Notes: generated by a model not told the origin, from the letters alone. Positions 42,959-52,210 are shown, counted from the first letter of the stretch. The stretch: 64,000 bases of DNA from Chersky-840 sp963794615 (GCA_963794615.1 CAWCEP010000006.1:930001-994000); one strand, 5' to 3'. Translations and numbers: made by a program.

Positions 42959-43804
42959 TCAGGAGGGGTCGTGGTCGGCGCCGGCCGGGATGGGTTGTTC
43001 CTGGCGGGTCGGCGCGTACTGGCCGGGCGCCTCGAGCGCGGCGTCGAGGGCGGAGCGCTTGGTCCGCTTCAGGATCTTGCGGCCCAGCCACGCCACCGGG
43101 TCGTAGGAGGCATCGACGACCCGTTCCTTCAACGGGATGATGGCGTTGTCGGTGATCTTGATGTGCTCGGGGCACACCTCGGTGCAGCACTTGGTGATGT
43201 TGCACATGCCGAGGCCCATGCGCTGACGCAGCAGCTCGCGCCGGTCGTCGGTGTCGAGGGGATGCGACTCGAGCTCCATGAACCGAATGAACAGGCGCGG
43301 CCCGGCGTAGGTGGCCTTGTTCTCCTCGTGGTCCCGGATGACATGGCACACGTCCTGGCACATGAAGCACTCGATGCACTTGCGGAACTCCTGGCCCCGC
43401 TCGATGTCGATTTGCTGCATGCGGTAGGTGCCGTCCGCCTCCGGCTCCCGGGGCTTCAACGGCGGCACCTGTCTCGCCATCGTGTAGTTGAACGACACGT
43501 CGGTGACGAGATCGCGGACGATGGGGAAGGTGCGCATGGGCGCCACCACGACGGGCTCGCCCTCGGGCAGCACGTCCATCCGGGTCATGCACATCAGTTT
43601 GGGCAGGCCGTTGATCTCGGCCGAGCACGAGCCGCACTTGCCCGCCTTGCAGTTCCACCGGCACGCCAGGTCGGGGGCGGGCCCGGCCTGGATGCGGTGG
43701 ATCACGTCCAGGACCACCTCGCCCTCGACGGAGGGCATCACGTACTCGGTGAACGCGCCCCCCGTGTCGTCGCCCCGCCACACTCGCATCGTCACGTCGG
43801 CCAT
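42959..43804 (-). CDS. sdhB: Succinate dehydrogenase / fumarate reductase iron-sulfur subunit
   Basis: SdhB passes electrons from the flavoprotein to quinone. The 2Fe-2S site is CRWNCKAGKCGSCSAEING followed by LPKLMC. The 4Fe-4S site is CIECFMCQDVC and the 3Fe-4S region is CNITKCCTEVCPEHIKI. Length is 281 residues with a charged C-terminal tail. The ATG at 43804 overlaps the sdhA stop. Cofactor wiring matches actinobacterial Sdh1-type enzymes. Confidence 0.94.
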   Translation of the reverse strand: MADVTMRVWRGDDTGGAFTEYVMPSVEGEVVLDVIHRIQAGPAPDLACRWNCKAGKCGSCSAEINGLPKLMCMTRMDVLPEGEPVVVAPMRTFPIVRDLVTDVSFNYTMARQVPPLKPREPEADGTYRMQQIDIERGQEFRKCIECFMCQDVCHVIRDHEENKATYAGPRLFIRFMELESHPLDTDDRRELLRQRMGLGMCNITKCCTEVCPEHIKITDNAIIPLKERVVDASYDPVAWLGRKILKRTKRSALDAALEAPGQYAPTRQEQPIPAGADHDPS

Positions 43805-45625
43805 CAGTGAGGCTCCTCCTCGAAGAGCTCCTTCAGCTCCGCCGGCATCTCGAGCAGCGGCTCGGGGTCGAGCGAGTAGCACCCTTCGGCGTCGATGCGT
43901 TGCACCAGGTTGACCTGGCCGAACTCGGGGTCGGGCAGGGGGTAGTCCTCGCGGGTGTGGCCGCCCCTGCTCTCGCGTCGCTCGAGCGCACCCTTGGCCA
44001 CCAACCGGGACGTGGTGAGCATGGCGGGAAGGTCGGTGGCGAGGTTCCATCCCGGGTTGTAGGCGCGCCCGCCCGACACCGCGAGTTTCTGGGCCCGCTC
44101 GCTCAGCACATCGAGCTCGTCGAGGGCCCGGACGAGCTCGCTCTCGGTGCGGATGATGCCCACCAGCTCCTGCATCATCTGCTGGAGGTCGTGGTGCAGG
44201 TCATAGGGGCTCTCACCGCCGTCGCGCCCGAGCGGCGCCTCGGCCTCGGCCACCACGGCGGCGACCTCGGTGGCGTCGGCGCCCGGGGTCCCGGCACGCC
44301 CCTGGGCGAACTCGGCGGCGGCCATGCCGGCGCGCCGTCCGAAGACGAGGAGGTCCGACAGCGAGTTCCCCCCGAGCCGGTTGGCGCCGTGCATGCCGCC
44401 CGCCACCTCGCCCGCCGCGAACAGGCCCGGCACCGTCGTCTGCTCGGTCTCGGCGTCGACGCGGACGCCCCCCATCATGTAGTGGCAGGTGGGGCCCACT
44501 TCCATGGGCTGGGACGTGATGTCGACGCCGGCCAGCTCCATGAACTGGTGGTACATCGACGGGAGCCGACGACGGATCTCCTCGGCGCTGCGCCGGGTGG
44601 CGATGTCGAGGAACACCCCGCCGTGGGGCGTGCCCCGGCCCGCCTTCACCTCGGAGTTGATCGAGCGGGCCACCTCGTCGCGCGGCAGGAGCTCGGGGGG
44701 ACGGCGGTTGTTGATGTGGTCCTCGTACCAGCGGTCCCCTTCCTCCTCGGTGTCGGCCGTCTCGGCCGCGAACATGGGGGGGATGTAGTCGAACATGAAG
44801 CGCCGGCCCTCGGAGTTGCGAAGCACCCCGCCGTCGCCGCGCACCCCCTCGGTCACCAGGATGCCGCGCACCGACAGCGGCCACACCATCCCGGTGGGGT
44901 GGAACTGCACGCACTCCATGTCGATCATGTCGGCGCCGACCCACGCCGCCATGGCGTGGCCGTCGCCGGTGGACTCCCACGAGTTCGACGTGTAGAGCCA
45001 CGACTTGCCGATGCTGCCCGTCGCCAGCACGAACGCCTTGCCCGTGAAGCTGACGATCTCGCCGCTGGGGCGCCAGTACCCGACGGCGGTGGTCACCGAC
45101 CCGTCGGGCCCCTTCAAGCAGGCGGAGGATCTTGCACTCCATGAACACGTCGATGTCGAGCGCGATGGCGCGTTGCTGGAGGGTCCGGATGAGCTCGAGC
45201 CCGGTGCGGTCACCCACATGGGCGAGCCGGGCGTAGCGGTGGCCGCCGAAGTCACGCTGGAGGATGCGGCCGTCCTTGGTCCGGTCGAACAGCGCCCCCC
45301 ACCGCTCGAGCTCGTAGATGCGGTCGGGTGCCTCCTGGGCGTGCAACTGGGCCATGCGCCAGTTGTTGAGCATCTTGCCGCCCCGCATGGTGTCGCGGAA
45401 GTGCACCTTCCAGTTGTCCTCGGGCCACACGTTCCCCATGGCCGCGGCGGCGCCGCCTTCGGCCATGACGGTGTGGGCCTTGCCGAGGAGCGACTTGCAC
45501 ACGAGCGCCGTGCGCTGGCCGAGCTCGCGCGCCTCGATGGCGGCCCGCAGTCCGGCGCCGCCGGCGCCGATGACGACGACGTCGTAGTCGTGGCTCTCGG
45601 GATCGTGACTGGTGTCGCCGGGCAC
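43804..45625 (-). CDS. sdhA: Succinate dehydrogenase / fumarate reductase flavoprotein subunit (one-base frameshift near 45118)
   Basis: SdhA oxidises succinate with covalently bound FAD. The FAD motif is VVVIGAGGAGLRAAIEAREL, the covalent FAD His region is KAHTVMAEGGAAAAMGNVWP, and the active site has MECVQFHPTGMVWPLSV and GGVRVDAETEQTTVPGLFAA. The N-terminal 167 residues are in one frame up to ECKILRL. One extra base in CTGCTTG near 45118 shifts to LKGPDGSVTTAVGYWRPSGE. Corrected length is 606 residues. The GTG start at 45625 lies 6 bases after the sdhC stop. Confidence 0.93.
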
Positions 45626-45631
45626 CGGAGC

Positions 45632-46477
45632 TCAGAAGATCTTGGGGTCGGTGAACACGCCGCTCGCCACGAGCCGCACGTACAGGTCGGCCAGGGCCAC
45701 CAAGGCCAGGCTTGCCCATGCGATCTGCATGTGCCGGGCGTTGAGCGGGGTGGCGAGCTTCCACAGCCGGTAGCGGACGGGGTGCTTGGAGAACTCGTCG
45801 ACCTGGCCGCCGCACAGATGCCGACAGGCGTGGCACGACGCCGAGTACAGCCACAGCAAGGTGGCGTTGGCCACCAGCACGAGCGTGCCCACGCTCACGC
45901 CGATCCCGCCGTCACCGGGAAGGCGGAAGGCCATGACGGCGTCGATGGTCAGGATCACGTTCAAGATCAGGGCGAGCACGAAGAAGTAGCGGTGCAGGTT
46001 CTGCAGGATGAGCGGGAACCGCGTCTCGCCCGTGTAGCGGCCGTGGCCGTCGGCCACCGCGCACCCCGGCGGTGACTGCCAGAAGCCCCGGTAGTAGGCC
46101 TTGCGGTAGTAGTAACAGGTGGCCCGGAACCCGCCCGGGATGATGAGGGCCAGCAGCCCCGGCGAGATCTTCCACCAGTTGAGGGCGAAGCTCCCGCCCG
46201 CACCGGGCACGCAGCTGCCGGTGAGGCACGGGGAGTACAGCGGGGAGATGAGGTCGCGGTGCGTGGCCGCGCCCACGTAGTAGTGCGAGTTCTGGAACAC
46301 CGCCCAGGTGGCGTAGACGACCACGACGGTCAGGAACGCCACCGTGGCGGCCGGGCTACGCCACCAGCGGTCGCGCCGCAGCGTGCGGACGTCGGGCCCG
46401 CCCCGCACCCCGCCCAGCTCGACCGGCACCGGCTTGAGATCCTGGAGTGTCGTACTCACGCGCTGGTCGTCCTCCAT
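45632..46477 (-). CDS. sdhC: Succinate dehydrogenase membrane anchor subunit
   Basis: This single long membrane subunit shows about five hydrophobic helices (TVAFLTVVVVYATWAVF, SPGLLALIIPGGFRATCYYY, YFFVLALILNVILTIDAVMA, VGTLVLVANATLLWLYSASC, AWASLALVALADLYVRLVAS). Several histidines suited to haem ligation are present. A cysteine cluster CHACRHLCGGQ follows helix 4. The order anchor-flavoprotein-iron-sulfur matches the Sdh1 operon of mycobacteria. ATG 46477 is proposed; GTG 46459 with GGAGGA upstream is an alternative. Confidence 0.88.
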   Translation of the reverse strand: MEDDQRVSTTLQDLKPVPVELGGVRGGPDVRTLRRDRWWRSPAATVAFLTVVVVYATWAVFQNSHYYVGAATHRDLISPLYSPCLTGSCVPGAGGSFALNWWKISPGLLALIIPGGFRATCYYYRKAYYRGFWQSPPGCAVADGHGRYTGETRFPLILQNLHRYFFVLALILNVILTIDAVMAFRLPGDGGIGVSVGTLVLVANATLLWLYSASCHACRHLCGGQVDEFSKHPVRYRLWKLATPLNARHMQIAWASLALVALADLYVRLVASGVFTDPKIF

Positions 46478-46485
46478 CCGTCTGC

Positions 46486-46491
46486 CGACTA
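46486..46491 (-). promoter_or_regulatory. Possible -10 box of the sdh operon
   Basis: On the minus strand TAGTCG lies 8 bases before the ATG at 46477. It misses the final T of the usual pattern. The 250-bp divergent gap also holds a small hairpin (CGGGCCCC-GTCG-GGGGCCCG, 46662-46681). Confidence 0.3.
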
Positions 46492-46714
46492 CCTGTCGAC
46501 GGCGCGCGCGGCCACCCCTGACACTTCGCACCGGCCCGGTCCGCGGTCGCGGTCCGGTCGGACGGTGCGACGCTCCCGGGCTCTGACGGCTGCTCATCTT
46601 TCCACTTCGGAGGGGCGTGGCACCAGAACCACCGCCTTCCGGCTCGCCGATGGCGTGGCCGCGGGCCCCGTCGGGGGCCCGATGGCCGCTGCCGAAGGGC
46701 GTGTCGCACAGGCC

Positions 46715-46720
46715 TAGGCT
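46715..46720 (+). promoter_or_regulatory. -10 box of the AAA+ ATPase gene
   Basis: TAGGCT ends 7 bases before the ATG at 46728, with no Shine-Dalgarno sequence. Confidence 0.5.
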
Positions 46721-46727
46721 CGCCCCC

Positions 46728-48168
46728 ATGAGCGCGACCCTCCCTCCCGACCCCCCGTCCGACCTCCCCTCCACGCTCGGCGAGCTCCGGGCCTCGGGCT
46801 GGGAGTCGACGCCCGTCCACGAGGAGCTCCGCCGCAACGCCGCCGCCCGCATCGCCGAGGGGCAGGCGCTCGTGGACGGCGTCCTCGGGTTCGACGACAC
46901 GGTGCTGCCCCAGCTCGAGAACGCCCTGCTGGCCGGGCACGACATCATCCTCCTGGGCGAGCGGGGCCAGGCCAAGACCCGCATCGTGCGGTCGCTGACG
47001 GCGCTGCTCGACGAGTGGCTGCCGGTGGTGGCGGGATCGGAGATCCGCGACGACCCGTACTTCCCGGTGTCGCGCCACGGCGCGCGACCTCGTGGCCGAC
47101 AAGGGTGACGCCACCCCGATGGCCTGGGTGCACCGCGGACATGCGCTTCTCGGAGAAGCTCGCCACGCCCGACACCTCGATCGCCGACCTCATCGGCGAG
47201 GTCGACCCCATCAAGATCGCCGAGGGCCGGTACCTGTCGGACGAGCTGACCCTGCACTACGGGCTCGTGCCGCAGGTCGAACCGGGGGATCTTCGCCATC
47301 AACGAGCTCCCCGACCTGGCCGAGCGGATCCAGGTGGGCCTGCTCAACGTGCTCGAGGAGCGCGACGTGCAGATCCGGGGCTTCACGGTGCGGCTGCCCC
47401 TCGACGTCGTGCTGGTGGCGACGGCCAACCCCGAGGACTACACCAACCGGGGCCGCATCATCACGCCCCTCAAGGACCGCTTCGGCGCCCAGATCCGCAC
47501 CCACTACCCCGAGGACACCGAGACCGAGCTCGCCATCGTCCACCAGGAGGCCCGCCCCCCATGAGCGCGGCGGGCGGTCCCCGGGTGGAGGTCCCCGACT
47601 TCATGGCCGAGATCGTGGCCGAGCTGTCGCAGCTGGCCCGCCAGAGCCCGCACGTCAACCAGCGCTCGGGGGTGTCGGTCCGCCTCAGCATCTCGAACTA
47701 CGAGACCCTGGCCGCCAACGCCGTGCGCCGGTCCCTGCGCCTCGGGCGAGCCCGACGCCGTGCCGCGGATCAGCGACCTCGGCGCGCTCGTCGCCTCCAC
47801 CCAGGGCAAGATCGAGATCGAGGCGCTCGAGGAGGGCCGCGAGGAGCGCATCCTCCAGGGCCTGCTGTCGGCCTCGGTCCTGTCGGTGTTCCGCCGCCGC
47901 TGCCCCACCGAGCAGCTCGGCCCCGTCGTGACCGCCTTCGACGAGGCCAGGGTGGTCCACGCCGGCGACGACCTGCCCGTCCGCCGCCTACGCCGAGGTG
48001 CTGGCCCAGGTGCCCGCCCTCGAAGGCCCGGTGCTGGCCCTGGCCGGGGGCGAGACCCCCGGGGCGGTGGCCTCGGCCGCCGAGTTCATCCTCGAGGGGC
48101 TGCACCTGACCAAGCGCCTCAACAAAGAGGCGGCGGGGGCCAAGGCCACCTACCGGGGCCGGGGATGA
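46728..48168 (+). CDS. MoxR/magnesium-chelatase-like AAA+ ATPase (six frameshifts)
   Basis: A cytoplasmic AAA+ ATPase that usually works with a VWA partner, here the next gene. Walker A is IILLGERGQAKTRIVRSL and the Walker B region is GIFAINELPDLAERIQVGLL, followed by NVLEERDVQIRGF and LVATANPEDYTNRGRIITPL. A helical C-terminal part has VEVPDFMAEIVAELSQLARQ, GVSVRLSISNYETLAANAVR and FILEGLHLTKRLNKEAAGA. The frame changes near 47083, 47140, 47265-47282, 47560, 47742 and 47976. Five are extra bases and the fourth is a missing C in a C run. Corrected length is about 478 residues. The substrate is unknown. Confidence 0.85.
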
Positions 48169-48208
48169 GCAACCCCCGGCCAGGGGTGGCGGCGGGGCCC
48201 GGTCCGGC

Positions 48209-50238
48209 ATGAGTCGCTGGGACTACCGGCGCTGGGACGGATCGCAGACCGGGTTCGAGGACGAGGTCGACGCGCTGTTCTCCGAGCTCGCCGACGACCT
48301 GCTCTACCACGGCGACCCCGACGCGGCGCTGCGCCGCCTGCTCACCTCGGGGTTCCGCCGCCCCGACGGCGAGCAGGTCCAGGGCCTGCGCGAGCTCATG
48401 GAGCGCCTGCGCCAGCGTCGCCAGGAGGAGCTCGACAGCGGCGACCTCGGCGGGGCGTTCCACGAGATCGCCCAGGAGCTCGACGAGGTGGTGGCCGAGG
48501 AGCGGGCCGGGCTCGAGTCCCTGGCCGAGGACGCCCGCCAGTCCGGCGACGAGCGTCGCCAGGAGGTCACCGAGGACGTCGTGGCGGAACGGAGCGTCGA
48601 GCTCGACCTGCTTCCCCCCGACCTCGCCGGCCGGGTGCGCGGGCTCCAGAACTACGACTTCGTCTCCTCCGAGGCGCGCGAGCACTTCGAGCAGCTGCTC
48701 GAGAAGCTGCGCGAGGAGATCGCCAAGAGCTTCTTCGACCAGATGTCCGAGGCCATGACGAACCCCGACCCCGAGCAGCTCGAGCGGGTCCGGCAGATGC
48801 TCGACGCCCTCAACCGCATGATGGAGCAGCGCCAGGCCGGGCGAGGACCTCGACCCCTCCTTCGAGTCGTTCATGGAGTCGTTCGGGGACTTCTTCCCCG
48901 GGAACCCCCAGACCCTCGACGAGCTGCTCGAGCAGTTCGCGGCGCAGATGGCGGCGGTGCAGGCCGCGCTCGACTCGATGTCGCCCGAGCAGCGGGCCCA
49001 GCTCCAGGCCCTCGCCGCGTCGTTGTTCGAGGACATGGACCTGCGCTGGCAGATGGACCGCCTGGCCGAGAACCTGCGCCAGGCGGTGCCGGGGGCGGGC
49101 TGGGGCCGGCGCTACCAGTTCAGCGGGACCGACCCCATGGGGCTGGCCGACGCGGCCGCCTCGGCCCGGCGGCTGGGGGAGATGGACCAGCTCGAGCAGT
49201 TCCTGCGCTCGGCGACCTCGCCCGGGGCGCTGGCCGAGGTCGACCTGGACGAGGTGTCGAAGTACCTGGGCGAGGACGGGGCCCGCTCCCTCGAGGCCCT
49301 GGCGCCGTCTGGCCAAGCAGCTCGAGGAGGCGGGGCTGATCGAGCAGCGCGAGGGCCGCTACGAGCTGACCGCCCTCGGGATCCGGCGCATCGGCCAGCA
49401 GGCCCTGACCGACCTCTTCTCCAAGCTCGCCAAGGACCGCCTCGGCGGGCACCGCAACACCTACGTCGGCACCGGCCACGAGCCCGAGGGCCAGACCAAG
49501 CCCTACGAGTTCGGCGACCCCTTCACCCTCGACATCCAACGCACCATGCACAACGCGGTGACGCGTTCGGGCGCGGGCACGCCGGTGCACCTCGTGCCCG
49601 ACGACTTCGAGATCTCGCGCACCGAGCACATGACCCAGGCGTCGACGGTGCTCATGGTCGACCTGTCGCTGTCGATGCCGATGCGCGACAACTTCCTCGC
49701 CGCCAAGAAGGTGGCCATCGCGTTGTACACGTTGATCTCGACGAAGTTCCCGCGTGACTTCCTCGGACTGGTGGGCTTCTCCGAGGTGGCACGCGAGATC
49801 AAGCCCCAGGACCTTCCCGAGGTGTCGTGGGACTTCGTCTACGGCACGAACATGCAACACGGGCTCATGCTGGCCCGCCGCATGCTGGCCCACCGCAGCG
49901 GCACCAAGCAGATCATCATGATCACCGACGGCGAGCCGACCGCCCACATCGTGCCCGACGGCGCCGGCAGCTTCACGGTCGACTTCAACTACCCGCCCAC
50001 GGCGGAGACCGTGCGCGTGACGCTCACCGAGGTGGTGCGCTGCACCCGCGCCAGCATCACCATCAACACCTTCATGCTCGACGCCAACCGCTCATTGCAG
50101 GGATTCGTCGAGCAGATGACGAAACTCAACCGGGGACGGGCGTTCTTCACCACGCCCGAGACACTGGGCGACTACGTCCTCGTCGATTTCCTGGAGCATC
50201 GCCGGACCGTACGTTCGGCCACTCGCCGCGGCGCATAG
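48209..50238 (+). CDS. VWA-domain protein, partner of the AAA+ ATPase (two frameshifts)
   Basis: The C-terminal third is a von Willebrand A domain whose metal site reads VLMVDLSLSMPMRDNFLAAK (D-x-S-x-S), with IIMITDGEPTAHIVPD supplying the later Asp. The N-terminal two thirds are acidic and helical (DDLLYHGDPDAALRRLLTSG; DFVSSEAREHFEQLLEKLRE). One extra G near 48840 (before EDLDPSFESFMESFGDFF) and one extra base near 49305 (before RLAKQLEEAGLIEQREGRYE) break the frame. Corrected length is 675 residues. Pairing with the ATPase suggests a metal-dependent chaperone or remodelling pair. Confidence 0.85.
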
Positions 50239-50433
50239 CCCTCGCCTCGTAACGTTCGGGCGTCCCCCACGGCTCCTTGCCTGTGGATAACGCAGCATTT
50301 TGGGCCGTTTTCGGCGTCACGCGGTGATGGAATCACGCTACGTCGACCGTTTCGCCATCGTGTGAGGATGGGCCGGTCACGCTGCGTGGACACCGGGCCG
50401 GCCCCGACCCCGTGCGGTTCTGACATTTGCCCC

Positions 50434-50462
50434 TTGCGCCTCCAGGGACGATCAACCATGAT
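50434..50462 (+). promoter_or_regulatory. Promoter of the plus-strand whiB gene
   Basis: TTGCGC (50434-50439), 17 bp, CATGAT (50457-50462) is a good match for a housekeeping promoter. The 15-bp repeats directly downstream cover the expected transcription start. Confidence 0.5.
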
Positions 50463-50463
50463 G

Positions 50464-50495
50464 ACACAGCTGTAATTCACACAGCTGTAATTACA
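50464..50495. repeat. Tandem 15-bp repeat upstream of whiB, likely operator
   Basis: ACACAGCTGTAATT occurs twice (50464-50477 and 50479-50492) with a 15-bp period. Each copy holds CAGCTG, and the second ends in the 10-bp palindrome TGTAATTACA (50486-50495). This is an AT-rich island in a GC-rich genome. Position over the transcription start suggests a regulator binding site. Confidence 0.6.
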
Positions 50496-50530
50496 AAGAT
50501 GCCACTTAGATGGTGAGGGGAGGCGTACCG

Positions 50531-50818
50531 GTGGACGCAGTTTCACTGTTGTACGGCCGCCAGGACCGCGACTGGCAGTCGAGGGCCAACTGCATGGGAG
50601 TAGATCCCGACCTGTTCTTCCCGGAACGGGGAGCGTCGACACGCGAAGCCAAGGAAGTCTGCCGAGGCTGCGTGGTACGCGAGGACTGTCTCGAGTACGC
50701 GCTCGCCAACGGTGAGAAGTTCGGGATCTGGGGAGGGCTCTCTGAACGCGAGCGTCGACGGCTTCGTCGAGCTCGTGCCATGAGCCGCCGCGCCGCGGCA
50801 ACCGCGTCGGCTTCGTAA
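50531..50818 (+). CDS. whiB: WhiB-family transcriptional regulator
   Basis: WhiB proteins are small 4Fe-4S regulators unique to actinobacteria and their phages. The cluster cysteines are in RANCMGVDPDLFFPERGAST and KEVCRGCVVREDCLEYAL (C-x-n-C-x2-C-x5-C). The turn GIWGGLSERERRRLRRA precedes a basic C-terminus. The GTG at 50531 has AGGGGAGG just upstream, so it is preferred over the ATG at 50510. Length is 95 residues. It has a large upstream control region with a promoter and tandem repeats. Confidence 0.93.
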   Translation: MDAVSLLYGRQDRDWQSRANCMGVDPDLFFPERGASTREAKEVCRGCVVREDCLEYALANGEKFGIWGGLSERERRRLRRARAMSRRAAATASAS

Positions 50819-50826
50819 AGCCTCGG

Positions 50827-50861
50827 CCTCCTGGGGCGGGAGGGCGGACGCCCTCAGGAGG
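50827..50861. terminator. Hairpin between convergent whiB and ftcD-like gene
   Basis: CCTCCTGGGGCG and CGCCC-T-CAGGAGG pair with one bulged T around a loop of about 10 bases, just after the whiB stop and across the end of the minus-strand gene. It could stop transcription from both sides. Confidence 0.45.
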
Positions 50862-51732
50862 AACCGGGTCGTGACAGGCGCGCCTCGATGGTGCGCTGCG
50901 GATCGAGATCCAACGCCGTTCGACGCGCCGGGGGAACCGCGTCGACGACACCCTCCGGTGCCAGGCCGACCAGTTCGGCTCGCGCCACGCCGGTGCCGGC
51001 CTGCTCGGCCAGGCGCCCTACGGCGTCGTAGACCTGAGCGGGGCCGACCACGAAGGGGTCGACGAGATTGCACGACACCTGGGTGGCCCCGCCCGTGGCC
51101 AGGCCCAGGGCACGCACCCCCGGTCCCCGGACAGCACTGGCCACGCCCCGGGCTACGGCCAGGTCGGACGTGGTGAGCCACACGTTGTAGGCCACCAGAA
51201 GGGGACGGGCCCCGACTGCGCACGCCCCGGCACGGGGATGGGGCTCGGCCGGTCCGGTGTCGGGGGCGAGCGGGCCGAAGGCGTCGCGCCGGACCTCGGG
51301 CAGGGTGCGTTCGGGGCCGTAGTAGAAGCACGGGAGCTCGAGCTCCTCGCCCGCCCAGGCCGCGAAGCGATGGCGCGCACCGAGCGCCGGGGCGAGGTCG
51401 GGACCACCCCGGCCCAGGCGGCCGCCCGGTCCCGAGGGCTCCAGGGGCACGAAGGGCACGACGTCGAGCACCCCCAACCGGGGATGCACGCCGCGGTGGA
51501 ACCCGAGGTCGATGTGCTCCACGGCGGCCCGGGCCACCGCCCGCACGGCCTCCTCGAGCCATGGGCCCGGACCGGCCAGGGTGAGGACCGACCGATGGTG
51601 GTCGGGGTCGGTGTGCACGTCCAGAAGGGCGTCGCCCCCGGCCGCGGCGATGGCGCCCACCACGACGGCGTCACGGCCCTCGCTCACGTTGACGACGCAC
51701 TCGAGTAGGGGCGGGGACCCGACGGACGTCAT
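50854..51732 (-). CDS. ftcD: Glutamate formimidoyltransferase-like protein
   Basis: The 292-residue product matches the formimidoyltransferase half of FtcD, which moves a formimino group between glutamate and tetrahydrofolate. Motifs are LECVVNVSEGRDAVVVGAI, the catalytic His region GFHRGVHPRLGVLDVVPFVP, and FYYGPERTLPEVRRDAFGPL. The cyclodeaminase half is absent, as in many bacteria. It is bracketed by two whiB genes and folate genes lie elsewhere in the window, but no histidine-degradation gene is nearby, so the physiological reaction is uncertain. Confidence 0.85.
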   Translation of the reverse strand: MTSVGSPPLLECVVNVSEGRDAVVVGAIAAAGGDALLDVHTDPDHHRSVLTLAGPGPWLEEAVRAVARAAVEHIDLGFHRGVHPRLGVLDVVPFVPLEPSGPGGRLGRGGPDLAPALGARHRFAAWAGEELELPCFYYGPERTLPEVRRDAFGPLAPDTGPAEPHPRAGACAVGARPLLVAYNVWLTTSDLAVARGVASAVRGPGVRALGLATGGATQVSCNLVDPFVVGPAQVYDAVGRLAEQAGTGVARAELVGLAPEGVVDAVPPARRTALDLDPQRTIEARLSRPGSS

Positions 51733-51760
51733 AACCGGCACCCCCGGGGTGCCGCCGGGG

Positions 51761-52009
51761 TCAGTTTCGGCTGGCCTGCAGGCTCGAGATCCGGCGCCGA
51801 CGCAGGATCCGGCGACGCTCGCGTTCGGAGGTGCCGCCCCACACGCCGTGGTCCACCCGGTTCTCGAGGGCGTACTCGAGGCACGGTGCCTTGGCCGGGC
51901 AGTCGGAACAGACCTTCTGGGCTGCCTGGACGCCGATGCCGTCGCTCGGGAAGAACAGGGCAGGGTCCATGTCCCGGCATTTGCCCTGGGCCATCCATTC
52001 GTTGTCCAT
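51761..52009 (-). CDS. whiB: WhiB-family transcriptional regulator (second)
   Basis: An 82-residue WhiB-like protein: cysteines in MAQGKCRDMDPALFFPSDG and KVCSDCPAKAPCLEYAL, then HGVWGGTSERERRRILRRRR. The minus-strand ATG at 52009 has GGAGG six bases upstream, and the next in-frame codons upstream lack WhiB similarity. It differs from the other WhiB in this window by its lack of an N-terminal extension and in its N-terminal region, so they are paralogues and not a recent duplication. Confidence 0.93.
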   Translation of the reverse strand: MDNEWMAQGKCRDMDPALFFPSDGIGVQAAQKVCSDCPAKAPCLEYALENRVDHGVWGGTSERERRRILRRRRISSLQASRN

Positions 52010-52030
52010 GGCACCTCCGATGCCACCGTC

Positions 52031-52057
52031 ACAATACCAGCGGGTCCTGGTGACCAA
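52031..52057 (-). promoter_or_regulatory. Promoter of the minus-strand whiB gene
   Basis: On the minus strand TTGGTC (52057-52052), 15 bp, TATTGT (52036-52031). The spacer is short, but both hexamers are fair. The transcript would start about 15 bases before the ATG and include its GGAGG site. Confidence 0.4.
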
Positions 52058-52210
52058 CCGGTGGGTGGCCCTGGATACTTCGCATCCCCGGCGGCCACCG
52101 GTCATGGTGCTGGCACGACCGGTGGCCTGAGGGGATTTGCCCGGGGACGCGGGTGCGGGTGGCGCTTTGCGACCCTGTATACGGAGGGCGGGGCCGGATC
52201 CGTCACCCGT

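Noticed and set aside
50239..50530. Replication origin upstream of whiB
   Set aside because: Only one DnaA-box-like 9-mer is present, and dnaA, dnaN and recF are not nearby.
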